64,000 nucleotides of DNA. Origin: Centropus unirufus. Taxonomy: Eukaryota; Chordata; Aves; Cuculiformes; Centropidae. The notes below the pieces were generated by a model. It had not been told where the DNA came from. It worked only from the letters and a program-made list of their open reading frames with translations, and did not search any database. The translations under genes were made by a program, and so were the position numbers. The stretch spans positions 1 to 64,000 of the forward strand of contig VYZI01000490.1 in the NCBI GenBank assembly GCA_013397695.1. Direction: 5' to 3'. Below, piece by piece: positions 36,201 to 43,755 of the stretch (positions within the stretch are counted from its first letter, which is position 1; the number at the start of each line of letters is the position of its first letter).

Positions 36201-39200
36201 CTTCATTGTCAGAGAAACGACAGAAAAATTCTTGGCAAAACATGCTGAACATCTCTGGGGCCAGGGTCTTGCAATCTACTTAGACTTGAGAAATGAGTTA
36301 TTTATTTTCTAGATTAAAGGAGATAATTTTCAGTGCTCTAAGTTATAATTTAGCTTTGGAAGTACTTACAAAGGTTTATGCTTCCACAGCGATCTCTCTT
36401 TTCACCGTAGTAACTATATGCAAATCTGGAAAGGTATTCTTATCTCTCTTATAATTACTTTTTACATATTCATGCATGTGAATTAATACGTGTTGGCATT
36501 ATCTGATCTTAACCACCTGTTTAATTGACTATAGCATGAAATCTTTTGTGTTATTCTTTAATAGCTGCCTGGACAGCGAGCGTTGGAGGCTGTATCCAAC
36601 ATAATTAGAGCAAAAAAGCAGATGTATGAGGCAGGAAAAGCTTCCCAGCAAAGATCACAGAAAATTGATGGATTTTTGCTGCTGTTCTTATGTTATGCAT
36701 AACATTAAAAAAATCAAAGACGCCTCTGTTCTGAGGTAGGGAGGGAACTTTGGTTGGTTTTTATACTATACATTAGATTGTTCATTACTTGCGGTTTGCA
36801 GCCTAAGTAGTTGCTGACTTTTTCCTCTAAGAAATATGTTCCTTGTCCTCAGTTATTCTGTGCCTGTGGAAATACCATTACTTGATTACATAAAATACAC
36901 TCAGGATTTTTAATACGTATGTATTGGCAAACTACCTATAGAATTAAATTTCATGAGAAAAAAGTCAACATTCTTTTTTTCTGTATTCTAGCGCATCCTA
37001 GAGTGGCTAGTTTCTGTTTATGGAATATCCTGGAAGTCATGTGAGATTTTATTTACCTTTATTTTGTGCCAAGCCAACTGCCAGTGACAAAAATACTGCT
37101 TTCTTTTTGTTAGTATTGGCCAGAGCTATATTTGAGGAAAAAGGAAAGATTCGTAACGGAACCATAATACAAGATTTTTGGCAGCTAGGGAAAAGTCAGA
37201 TTAAAGGTAAAAGTCAGAGATACTATGGGAATAAAAACTTAAGGGACAAAAAACTTTCCAGCAGATAGTTTGTAGTGAGCCTAGTATACAAAAAATTGTG
37301 TAGTTTGGAAAGGTGGGCCAGGCTAATGGGTCTTTGAATCTTATTAACCGTTCTTCTAAGAATTCTCTCCATACCCCTGCATACTGAACTTTGCCACCTC
37401 CTGACTTCACTGGGTATAATTCTATAATTTGCAGTTACAGAAAGGCACGATGCCTTTTTGAAAATTGTGTTTTCTATATTCAGATAAAGGGCGATGTCTT
37501 TATCACACAGAATCCCGGCAGAGTGCTGTGAACTGCATACTTATAGAATCCTAGAATAGAAACTCCAGGTTGGAAAAGACCTTTGAGATTGAATCCAACC
37601 ATCCCCATCCACCACTAAATCGTATCCCTAAGCACCTCATCTCCCCATCTTTTAAATATCTCCAGGGATGGGAACTCAACCTCCTCGCTGGGCAGCCTGA
37701 GCCAGCACCCTTTTGGTGAAGAATTTTTTCCTCATGTCCAATCTGAACCTGCCCTGGCCTAGCATGAGGCTGTTCCCCCCGTGTCCGATCACCTCTCACC
37801 TGGGAGAAGAGCCCAGCACCCACCTCCCTACAACCTCATTTCAGGCAGTTGGAGGCAGTGGTAAGGTCTCCCCCCAGCCTCCTCTTCCCTAGGCTGAAAT
37901 GCTGCACTACGGCACGAGGAGGTGGTTGTGTAAGGTTTCACTTGAGGTGAAGGTCTGAGGATGAAGCAGTTTTGTTACAGGGGAGTGGGGTTTTGTTTCA
38001 TTTTTTATTTGCTCTTTTTTGTCCATTTGCTAAGATGGAACAGGGATCAGGTGAAAATGATGCCAAACTGTTTCAGGCAGTAGGATTTTTCTATCTTTTT
38101 TTATATACCCTTGTTGATCTTGCAGTTTTTAATACTGGAGTTGTTTTTAATACTGGAGTTGAATGACTGCTCCTATACATACTCTGGATTCAAGTAAAAT
38201 GCCCACATACTGGAAACAAGATTTATAATGCTGGCTATTCCTAAACTGTTTTAGGTTTGTGGGTGTTTGTCATTGTTTGTTGCTGTTACCAAAAGCCAAA
38301 TTGTATTCTTAGAGATAAAAGAATTTTTATTCTTTACGTGAGTATTTCCATCTGAAGGGGTAGATCATAAAGCCATAAAGCCATGACTGACTCTATTATA
38401 AATGATCAACATTACCCTCAAATAAAAAATAATTAATTTTAATGGAAACACCTCTGGTAATGTGTATATAAAATCTTTTTGTTAGTTTAGATATTATACC
38501 CTATACAGTGTTTTATAGTTTACAGTTTTTTATACCTGTTTTTTTTACAGCCTTTTATACCTGAAAAATACATTGAATTATTAGATCACACCACACTTGT
38601 ATCTCTTTTTTAGTGCCTGTTTGATCCCTGTCTCTTTACATGCAACTGGTCTGAAAGAAGTTTTCTATTATGTCTGTCCCATGAATTTAATAAAACTGAT
38701 TCTGCAAGTATGGGGCTTTTTTAACATTTTACTGAACTTCTTTTTTCTCTTCTCTTTTTTCTCTCTCCCTGCCTACTTTTCTTTTTAAAGAGATCAATCA
38801 GCAAATGGAATAGCTTCAGCCTCTTTATTTCCCGTTTTAATGTGTTTTAGGATCTGAATAACTTTATTTTAGTTTTGAAGATGTTTTGCCATGTGTAAAG
38901 ACATTCCATGTTTAACCTTGATCACGATGTTTTTGTACAGTCCTTTGAGAAGAGCAACAGACTCTCAGGAAAGGAACTTGCAGAAGCTGCAAGCAAATGG
39001 GCAGCTGAAAATTCAGAGAAGGCTGATGAAAGCAATTTACCTGAAATAACAGAGTATGAGGTAAGACAGGAGGATTGATGGATTTATTTTAAAGTGTTAC
39101 CACAATAGACTCTTGTTTTTCTGCATTCTCCTGAAAGGCACGTTTTGTAATTTACTCCTAAATTATTCTACTTATGCTGTTAAATGTGAAAGGGAGCATG

Positions 39201-41724
39201 AGGAAAACTAAAGCATTTTTTAAAAATACACCAAAACAGAGTGGTTTTGTTAGTAGAATTCGAATTCACGTTGAGCTGCAACTGACAAAACAAAGCTGCA
39301 GCTCTCCTGGGGATTCCCCAAGGAGCTATTGGACTCGTGTAAGTCTCTCTGCCTATTCAACTCCTTAAAATTAGCAAGGGACTTCTAGGTCAAAACATGA
39401 GTATAGACATAGAACATGAGAGTAGAAGAGAAACTGTGGTTTATTGAGTCCATTTTCATGCCATGTCATGTATTCCTTTTCAGGAAGCAGTCCTCTTCTA
39501 TATTAATGATGAGGCTTTTGCCTTGGTACTGCAGTGGGCAGAGATTTTTTTTTTTTTGTACTCAGAACCTTTATTTCATTAATAATCAACATTGATTAAC
39601 TGCCAGTTTATACCCATCTGTTCTTGTCCCTCCTTGCCTTCTACTCCTTGCTATATTGAAGTGTGATTATAGCCCTTGTCAGTCTGTGTTTTGTTACATT
39701 GCTTTTGGACAGGATGTCTTTTTAGGACTCTGCTGTGTTAGTGGAATATGTATTTGCCATTTAAAACCAACCATATGTCATGTAGTGTCTTTTGTAAAAT
39801 AGTCTGTTTTAATTTTGTGATGATTTCATCTTCAACTTTCACTTTGATCCACTTCAGAGCAGTCTTAGGAAAACAAAATAGTACCTACTTTACAAATTCA
39901 CATCTTAAACTTGATAATTAATGGGTCTGTATTTTATATTTGTAAATAATTTGAGGGGGAAAGAAGCATCTTGAGAAGCATCAGCTCTCTTCCTTATATT
40001 TCACACTTGCATAACTTAAGGCTGGATTAGAGAAATAAACTCACTGGATCCATATTTATCTGAACTTTTAAGTCATTCATGTAATGGCTGAGTGCTTCAA
40101 CAGCTTCTTGATACTGGACAGGATGATCCAGTTGGACAAATAAACTGTTCATTCCCCTCCAGAAAAAAAACCAAACCATTTTTAAAAGAGATGGGGGGAA
40201 GGGGCTGAGGTGAGAAAAAAAAAAGTGGCAAACTGATCTAAGGATGACTGTCATACAGAAGAGAACATATGTTTGGATGCTTCTGAGAGTTTCGGGAGGT
40301 TAATGGCGAAGAGAAACGTCACTCCTGTTCTTGATGAGGGGAAGGTGATACAAGGGAGGAGAGAATAGAGTGGGCCACGTGGAGGAGAGTCGTTTAAAGC
40401 TTTCTCTCTGCCTTAAGATTGCAGTGACAAAAGACTCAGAAAAAAAATATTCAAAATGACACAATTGCAGTTGATTATGGCAGAGTCTGAGATGATTTAT
40501 TGGCTAATGAAGTGTGCTATAGGAATGCTAATGAAGGAGGTTAGGCATGTCATTCCCAATCATGGAAGAAAGGGTATTTCTCACTCTGAGTGGCCCATCA
40601 TGTATGAATTGCAATAGTTTTTAACTTTTTCCAATTTAACTTATATAGTTCTTACTAGTTGAACTTTGTCTTGCACTGAACTTTCCAGCAGCCTTTACTT
40701 CCACTTGGACATTCCATCATTTACTACAGTAACAAGATTTGGGATGGAATCTTAATTATTATTATATTGCTCTAATGCTCATAGAACCACTTAAGCTTTT
40801 GTTTTTTCTCTAATGCGTTTCTCCCTCACATTAGTGAAGTCTTACGATTCTCCCCCTCTATTTTTAAATAATAAATAAAATTTCTATTTATCTTCTTAAA
40901 TCTTATTTAAAACAATAAATAACTTTTACAAATCTGTTCATTGATATTGCATATAAATAAGCTGTAGTAATTTCTCTTTTTGCATCATCTATATAGACTC
41001 CTTGGGGCAGGGATACTGTCTTAATCTCTCTTTTAGAGACAAGCTTATACGATTTCAGTACTTCAGTCAGGTTTCTCATATTATCAGGAATCATCTAAGT
41101 CCATGTTTGCTTTTGCTGTACAACCGATATCGCGGTTCCTTTGATATTAAACTTGTGGCCCTGAATGCTGTGAGAATTCTTTCTGACAACATTTTGATTT
41201 TACCATTGCTTTTTTAGCTTTGATTTTGTTACTTCTGTCCTTCCCCAGAAAGCTATTCCCACTTTCATTGTGGATTTCTTGCCGGTTGGTGTTACAAATA
41301 TCGTATATACAAATATATACAGTGAAGGGGCAGGTAGAGGTTATCTGAAATCATTGTCTTTACACAGTTAAGACTAAGTCCGTAGGAGTTTTTATAATGT
41401 TGCCTTTTCTACTTGTTTAAAATCTATATTTCTGCATCTGTTAGATTGTAGCAGTAAGACTTGACGGATAGACTTGGTAAGTGAAGTCATATCTAACTGA
41501 ATAACTGTCTTTGGGCTTTTATTTTTGCTGTCATGCTTTAAGGTTTTTATTTCGCTCTCAAAAATCAGATTTTTCTTTTTAAGGCTGGGTCTTCAGCTCC
41601 ATTGTATATCGAACAAACAGAGGAAACAGAAACAAATGTGATGGATAATACAGAATTATATGAGGATGGCCAGCTTCTGGGCCGCTCAAAAGCAATTGCA
41701 ACTAAGACAAAGGAGATTGAACAG
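3299..41724 (+). CDS. PPHLN1: PPHLN1 periphilin 1, spliced, 3'-incomplete in window
   Basis: Coding gene assembled by hand from seven coding exons plus one base of the start codon in the preceding exon. All joins keep phase and give 311 residues before the window runs out of recognisable exons. Recognised from near-identity with mammalian periphilin: MAYRRDEMWS at the start, VVPKKPPLLERPG, EGRSFAHDRRSGPPHRG, SRSGSSVSSRSYSPERSK, ELAEAASKWAAE, ESNLPEITEYE and SKAIATKTKEIEQ. Family knowledge: periphilin is a nuclear protein and, with TASOR and MPP8, forms the HUSH complex, which directs H3K9me3 silencing of retroelements and intronless transgenes. The N-terminal two thirds is disordered, rich in Arg, Tyr and Ser, and drives RNA-dependent condensates. 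The C-terminal helical domain dimerises and binds TASOR. Only the beginning of that domain is here. The mammalian isoform I compare with is about 374 residues, so about 64 C-terminal residues are missing from this window. Confidence 0.95.
3300..4948 (+). other. PPHLN1: Intron between 5'UTR exon and first coding exon
   Basis: A 1.65 kb intron that interrupts the start codon after its first base. GT...AG ends (gtaagt / ttttag). It contains a mariner fragment at 4280-4655; the remaining sequence is unremarkable AT-rich DNA. Confidence 0.8.
4280..4655 (+). mobile_element. Mariner-family transposase remnant
   Basis: Translating + strand frames gives clear mariner transposase C-terminal blocks: DNASAHNALSVKQFLDNN from 4290, then ITVLEHPSWSPDLVP. 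After a one-base deletion near 4389-4390 come DFCLFPKIKSVLRG from 4391 and then ILNSLSESDLQNCFECWQ from about 4472. The first D (4290) and the D at 4391 are the second and third acidic residues of the mariner D,D34D catalytic triad, so both survive as codons but in different frames. A codon is also missing between them. The 5' half of the transposase and the terminal repeats were not recognised. Inactive fragment, as expected for the old mariner copies known in birds. Confidence 0.85.
4949..5040 (+). CDS. PPHLN1: PPHLN1 coding exon 1 (residues 1-31)
   Basis: A 92-nt exon flanked by 'ggttttag' and a 'gat|gtaagt' donor. The first two bases (TG) complete the split start codon, followed by 30 whole codons, so it ends in phase 0. 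It encodes AYRRDEMWSDERYDYERVPR and then ERLPPRIHPD, matching mammalian MAYRRDEMWSEGRYEYERIP. It is Arg- and Tyr-rich, as expected for the disordered RNA-binding and self-associating N-terminus. A second ATG at 4969-4971 (MWSDER) is a possible internal start, because it lies wholly within this exon and would serve transcripts lacking the 3252-3299 exon. Confidence 0.95.
5041..7994 (+). other. PPHLN1: Intron 1 of the coding region
   Basis: A 2.95 kb AT-rich intron, gtaagt...tttag. Apart from a roughly 100-bp CR1 scrap (6420-6520) I see no feature in it. Confidence 0.85.
6420..6520 (-). mobile_element. Short CR1 3'-end scrap
   Basis: The sequence 'gaatcaccagtttggaaaag' with 'tctccgaggtcatttgagct' and 'ccactaaactgtattcctta' is the antisense of the CR1 3' tail seen in the longer copies (for example at 19330). 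Only about 100 bp remain. Confidence 0.7.
7995..8174 (+). CDS. PPHLN1: PPHLN1 coding exon 2 (residues 32-91)
   Basis: A 180-nt exon (60 codons, phase 0 at both ends) after acceptor 'ttttgtggtttag'. It encodes DDYHRVVNVVPKKPPLLERP, then GDGNYSRYDDYGHAEYRDYE, then EGRSFAHDRRSGPPHRGVRK. The central VPKKPPLL and the EGRSF.HDRRSGPPHRG blocks are conserved in mammals. The 3' end is the uncertain part. Only the donor AAG|GTGATT at 8174/8175 keeps the reading frame into the next exon. It adds Val-Arg-Lys and a Ser where mammals have a single Asp (HRGDES). Confidence 0.9.
8175..9047 (+). other. PPHLN1: Intron 2 of the coding region
   Basis: A 0.87 kb intron. It contains a strong inverted repeat at 8565-8607 and is otherwise unremarkable. 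Confidence 0.85.
8565..8607. repeat. Strong short inverted repeat (hairpin)
   Basis: Arms 'aatttaaacaag' (8571-8582) and 'cttgtttaaatt' (8590-8601) are perfect reverse complements around a 7-nt loop. After one C/C mismatch the stem continues for five more pairs (8565-8569 with 8603-8607), giving about 17 pairs in 18 positions. It is AT-rich and inside an intron. No flanking target duplication was recognised. Confidence 0.85.
9048..9109 (+). CDS. PPHLN1: PPHLN1 coding exon 3 (residues 92-112, partial codon)
   Basis: A 62-nt exon after acceptor 'gtttgtcttgcag' with donor 'acag|gtactt'. Frame: SESGYRWPRDDHPMNRQPEY, then AG of an Arg codon completed by the first G of the exon at 30659. Mammalian counterpart: DESGYRWTRDDHSASRQPEY. 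It is followed by a very long intron (21.5 kb). Confidence 0.92.
10046..10612 (+). mobile_element. CR1 LINE fragment, fairly well preserved
   Basis: Sense CR1 ORF2 3' end. Frames give SREVTLPLYSALVRLHLKSG, VQFWAPHCKKDMEVLERVQR, RAMKLVKGLESKGYEEWLRE and LVLLSLEERRLRG in a nearly continuous frame. It ends with 'ctcaaaggtctttttcaacc' and 'cattctatgatg'. 5'-truncated as usual for CR1. One of the best kept copies in the window and very close to the copy at 14843. Confidence 0.95.
11287..12246 (-). mobile_element. CR1 LINE fragment
   Basis: Antisense copy starting with the tail 'ggaatcatagaatcatttag' and running about 960 bp into ORF2. Minus-strand frames show KLSSQKIVDHWNRLPMEVTK and SRSKEVISPLYLVLVRPHLK separated by stops. 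The left (5' of element) end is lost near 12246. Confidence 0.93.
14843..15368 (+). mobile_element. CR1 LINE fragment, well preserved
   Basis: Sense copy with a nearly uninterrupted frame: GYEEWLRELGLLRLEKRRLR, GDLITAYNCLKGGCGELGAG, FFSLVAGDMTRRNGLELHQG and TFRLDIRKKLFTERVIRQWL. It ends 'ttccaacctggagattctat'. Same subfamily as 10046-10612 by long stretches of identity. Confidence 0.95.
18566..19206 (+). mobile_element. CR1 LINE fragment, older
   Basis: Sense copy, more diverged: 'atgagtgaccagcatgctgc' upstream, then 'cactttcaggccacacctgg'-type RPHLEY codons, 'cttagaggagacctcgtaac', and the tail 'ggtccttgatgtctctttct...attccatgattct'. Many stops. Confidence 0.88.
19330..19960 (-). mobile_element. 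CR1 LINE fragment
   Basis: Antisense copy from tail 'catagaattgctaggttggg' to about 19960. The minus frame keeps SRAREVILPLDSALVRPYLK, SCVWFWAPHYKKDMEVLECI and QRRATKLVKGLENKGYEEQL with few breaks. It lies head-on to the copy at 18566-19206 with only about 120 bp between them. Confidence 0.94.
20560..21250 (+). mobile_element. LTR-like block, probable solo or broken LTR
   Basis: A block unlike its AT-rich surroundings, with LTR-style promoter and polyadenylation spacing: CCAAT ('caccaatcag', near 20616), TATA box ('actataaatagt', near 20679) and AATAAA (near 21200) about 500 bp downstream. Between them lie two diverged tandem copies of a roughly 100-bp C-rich unit. No gag, pol or env frame and no confident TG...CA ends were recognised, so the LTR assignment is an inference; a non-retroviral repeat is possible. 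Confidence 0.4.
20761..20935 (+). repeat. Two diverged tandem copies of a ~100-bp unit
   Basis: 'actgaaaccctagggatcag' near 20761 and 'attgaaactgttggggtcag' near 20861 begin matching segments. Each continues through 'gctg..c.ccatccc' and a C-run. They lie inside the LTR-like block. Confidence 0.65.
21325..21625 (+). repeat. Degenerate ~60-bp minisatellite, six copies
   Basis: The core 'actgggtgattatcaat' recurs at about 21328, 21385, 21445, 21498, 21533 and 21593, with spacings 57, 60, 53, 35 and 60. Between cores come variants of 'tgtatgattgttgcgttacc' and 'ttgcatatgtg'. The 35-bp spacing marks a deleted unit. It begins about 75 bp after the LTR-like block. Confidence 0.88.
22520..23075 (-). 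mobile_element. CR1 LINE fragment
   Basis: Antisense copy from 'aatcatagaatggtttgggt' through 'tggtaaaaagattcttcctt' and 'agccttctcttctccaggct' to about 23075. It belongs to the CR1 type with the tail 'ggaagggacctttaaaggtc', different from the copies at 10046 and 14843. A pyrimidine-rich 'tttcttatg' repeat interrupts it near 22810. Confidence 0.92.
23803..23826. repeat. TA-rich microsatellite
   Basis: Run of TA dinucleotides broken by a short T run. Confidence 0.8.
30659..30912 (+). CDS. PPHLN1: PPHLN1 coding exon 4, Arg/Ser-rich (residues 112-197)
   Basis: A 254-nt exon after 'ggtctccaaag'. It starts by completing the split Arg codon and continues DVRDGFRRKSFYPHYMRERS, PHKRDSPFFRESPGSRRDSP, HSRSGSSVSSRSYSPERSKA, YPFHQSQHSRS and then MSSLHKRNISSQQ. 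It ends on G (CAA G|GTAATG), whose codon is completed by GC of the next exon. The Ser/Arg/Pro repeats are the SR-like low-complexity part of periphilin. A second phase-compatible donor, AGA A|GTATGT at 30870/30871, lies 42 nt upstream and would remove 14 residues in frame. Mammalian sequence after FHQSQH (RKSVRPGASYKRQ) corresponds to the segment between the two donors, so I take the longer form as the main one. Confidence 0.93.
30913..34856 (+). other. PPHLN1: Intron 4 of the coding region
   Basis: A 3.9 kb intron, gtaatg...attgtag, AT-rich, with a T14 run at 33477-33490. No repeats or genes recognised. Confidence 0.85.
34857..34939 (+). CDS. PPHLN1: PPHLN1 coding exon 5 (residues 197-224)
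   Basis: An 83-nt exon after 'tttttcttaattgtag' with donor 'aaag|gtgaac'. The first GC completes the split Gly codon (or a Ser codon if the shorter exon 4 is used), then KERTSVQSLKTSRDASPSGS and TAVPSSK follow. The mammalian equivalent is KERPVQSLKTSRDTSPSSGS. It ends in phase 0, which lets it join either the exon at 38941 or the alternative terminal exon at 36565. Confidence 0.94.
36565..36702 (+). CDS. Candidate alternative terminal exon of PPHLN1
   Basis: After acceptor 'tgttattctttaatag' a phase-0 reading from exon 5 is open for 45 codons and then stops at TAA. It begins LPGQRALEAVSNIIRAKKQM, continues YEAGKASQQRSQKIDG and ends in a hydrophobic tail FLLLFLCYA. The composition (Lys/Gln-rich, helix-forming) looks coding rather than random intron. 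No good GT donor in a compatible phase follows, so it would be a terminal exon giving a protein of about 269 residues without the TASOR-binding end. An ATTAAA lies just after the stop (36704). I cannot confirm a matching isoform in other species, so this is an inference from splice signal, phase and composition. Confidence 0.45.
   Translation: MPGQRALEAVSNIIRAKKQMYEAGKASQQRSQKIDGFLLLFLCYA
37540..37900 (-). mobile_element. CR1 LINE fragment, short
   Basis: Antisense 3' end from 'atagaatcctagaatagaaa' through 'ccatcttttaaatatctcca' and 'ctgggagaagagcccagcac' to the 'cctcttccctaggctgaa' block. About 360 bp, 5'-truncated. Confidence 0.92.
38941..39060 (+). CDS. PPHLN1: PPHLN1 coding exon 6 (residues 225-264)
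   Basis: A 120-nt exon (40 codons, phase 0 on both sides) after 'gatgtttttgtacag' with donor 'gag|gtaaga'. Encodes SFEKSNRLSGKELAEAASKW and then AAENSEKADESNLPEITEYE. The mammalian counterpart is VLDKPSRLTEKELAEAASKW. The ELAEAASKWAAE stretch is the most conserved block in the window and is predicted to be helical. Confidence 0.96.
39061..41583 (+). other. PPHLN1: Intron 6 of the coding region
   Basis: A 2.5 kb AT-rich intron, gtaaga...tttaag. A T run near 39546-39558. Nothing else recognised. Confidence 0.85.
41584..41724 (+). CDS. PPHLN1: PPHLN1 coding exon 7 (residues 265-311), start of the C-terminal region
   Basis: A 141-nt exon (47 codons, phase 0) after 'cttttttaag' with a strong donor 'caggtgagt'. 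Encodes AGSSAPLYIEQTEETETNVM, DNTELYEDGQLLGRSKAIAT and KTKEIEQ. Mammalian AGSTAPLFTDQPEEPESN and SKAIASKTKEIEQ align directly. The acidic first half is poorly conserved and the SKAIA.KTKEIEQ helix is conserved. In mammals the next and last exon begins VYRQDCETFG; I looked for it to the end of the window and did not find it. Confidence 0.95.
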
Positions 41725-43557
41725 GTGAGTTCCCTTGGCATTTTGTCAGTGATAACAGTGCCTGTGCAATGCTTTGATGTGCTAGAAATATGATGATTTA
41801 TTTTTTTCCTCCTTGAAGTGTAATAGGAATGTAATCTGATTTCTGCAGATGATGCGATAACATCCCCAGCTATTTAATTCTGTACATTACTGAACAAGGA
41901 TGGCATTTATCTGCACGTGAGAATTAGTGTTAGCTTTCTGTAGCATACAAGCAGCAGATAATTTCTAATATAATCAAAATGTAAGGCTTTACATGAGATC
42001 AAATTATCAAGAATTACTTTTGCACTATCATTTCCTTGACTTAAGTATGTACAGTGTAGGACTGAACACGAGAGCCTGCTTGTTTGGTTTATTTTTGTTC
42101 TGGTTTTCGGGGGGATTTTGTTTTGTTGAGGTTTTGTGTTTCAATTTTTTTAAATTAGCTTTGAATTTCAGGGCCTTTGGTCTCTGAAGAGTAAGAATAT
42201 TTAGGTTTTTCTTTGGCTACAGTGTTTTGTATCTTACTATTGTGATCAAAATGTGTGTTCCTTCCTCTTCTGTGTTGACCACTTGGGGACTGATTTAATA
42301 CAAAACAAGATTTCTATTACTCTTCTCGTAACTGAGTTTTTGAGGAGGTTCAGTGAAAGTTTATTCATGTATTCACCTTTAATGTCATGTCACTTCACAG
42401 CAAGGAAATTATCTACAATAACATTATTTGTCACAAACAATTGAAGTGTTTTCTATCCATAGTTTTGTTACTTCAGATGGAGAGTTTGGAGGTTTTTCTG
42501 CAGTTGGTGTAACTGCACAACTCTGGAAATAGAGTTTAAAGTTTATAGTTTGGATTGAAGAAAGAAATCACTTTCTTCAAACTTGCTGATTTATGTTTTC
42601 AGTGTGTGTCTGGAATGGGTGGAAGGGAAATACAGATCACTGTTCTCCCTTGTGATTGTCGCATAATAGCATCCTCAAGAAAATGGTCTGGTCATGTTTG
42701 GTTTATTCTATGTCTTTGTTTTCCATCTTACTTCTAGTGGCCTGTGAGCCCATTTCCTTTGCTTAACCTTTGTTCTTTTCTTTTTGACATTTGAAAACCA
42801 ACTTTCTACTCAGTTGTTTTTGTTTCTTTTTAATGCATCATCATCTTCCTGATGGACATGGCTTTGGGATGGGATGGAGTGAACTGCTGCGTGCTGTGAC
42901 TATGAGGGTCACGATGCAGTTTGCATATCCCCGTGTGTCTGATCACCAGGTTGTGTGTGGCCTATGACTATTGAAAAATGGCAAACTGAAAAGTCTAGGA
43001 GCAGGTTTTGAAGCACTAGCAATTGTGATTATTTAGCCTGATGCTGGTGAAACTGTGGTTGGTTTATGTCCCACAAAGATCTGTCCCTAGCTCCTAAGGA
43101 CAGGAGTATGGTGAAGATAGATACAAATTTGGGCACAAACCCCAAATGTTGTTTTTGACATGATTGAATGTTATTATATTGGGTAGAGTTTATCCTCATC
43201 TCGAAGGAAACCTAGATTATGTTCTGTAAAAGAACACTTTTGGGACCTTAGCTCAGAAGAGCCTGAGGAGTAACTTAAAAAAGATTTGGATTTCATAGAA
43301 CAGGCTTCTCCTGTTGTTAACTTGAATATTGAAGCTGTCAGCTTCCACAGAAATAAAAAAGATTTTAGGGTGATATTGGAAGCATCTTCAATATATTTTA
43401 TTAAACTGGACAAGATTCTTATTTTTTATAAAATTATGTGCTGTGAATCTGTTGAGAACTATACAAGATAGATATTGAATCATTTAAACATGTTTGTCAA
43501 ATGACCTATGTTTTTTCCCAATAAATGTTTAAAATTAACTTCAGCAATTTTTAAAAA

Positions 43558-43755
43558 GAATCATAGAATTGTTTGGGTTGGAAGCGACCTTCAAGGCCAT
43601 CTCGTTCCAACCCCCTTGCTATGGGCAGGGTCACTTTCTGTTAGACCAGGCTGCTCAAGGTCCCATCCAGCCTGGCCTTGAACACGGCCAGGGATGGGAC
43701 ATCCCCAATGTCTCTGAGCAACCTGTGCCAGTGCCTCACCACCCTCACAGTAATC
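43558..43755 (-). mobile_element. Short CR1 3'-end fragment
   Basis: Antisense: 'gaatcatagaattgtttggg', 'tggaagcgaccttcaaggcc', then 'ctcaccaccctcacagtaa'. About 200 bp. Confidence 0.92.

Larger units (their letters stand above)
34940..38940 (+). other. PPHLN1: Intron 5 of the coding region
   Basis: A 4.0 kb intron with the candidate alternative terminal exon (36565-36702), a CR1 fragment (37540-37900) and an 18-bp tandem duplication near 38124-38160 ('gtttttaatactggagtt' twice). Confidence 0.85.
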
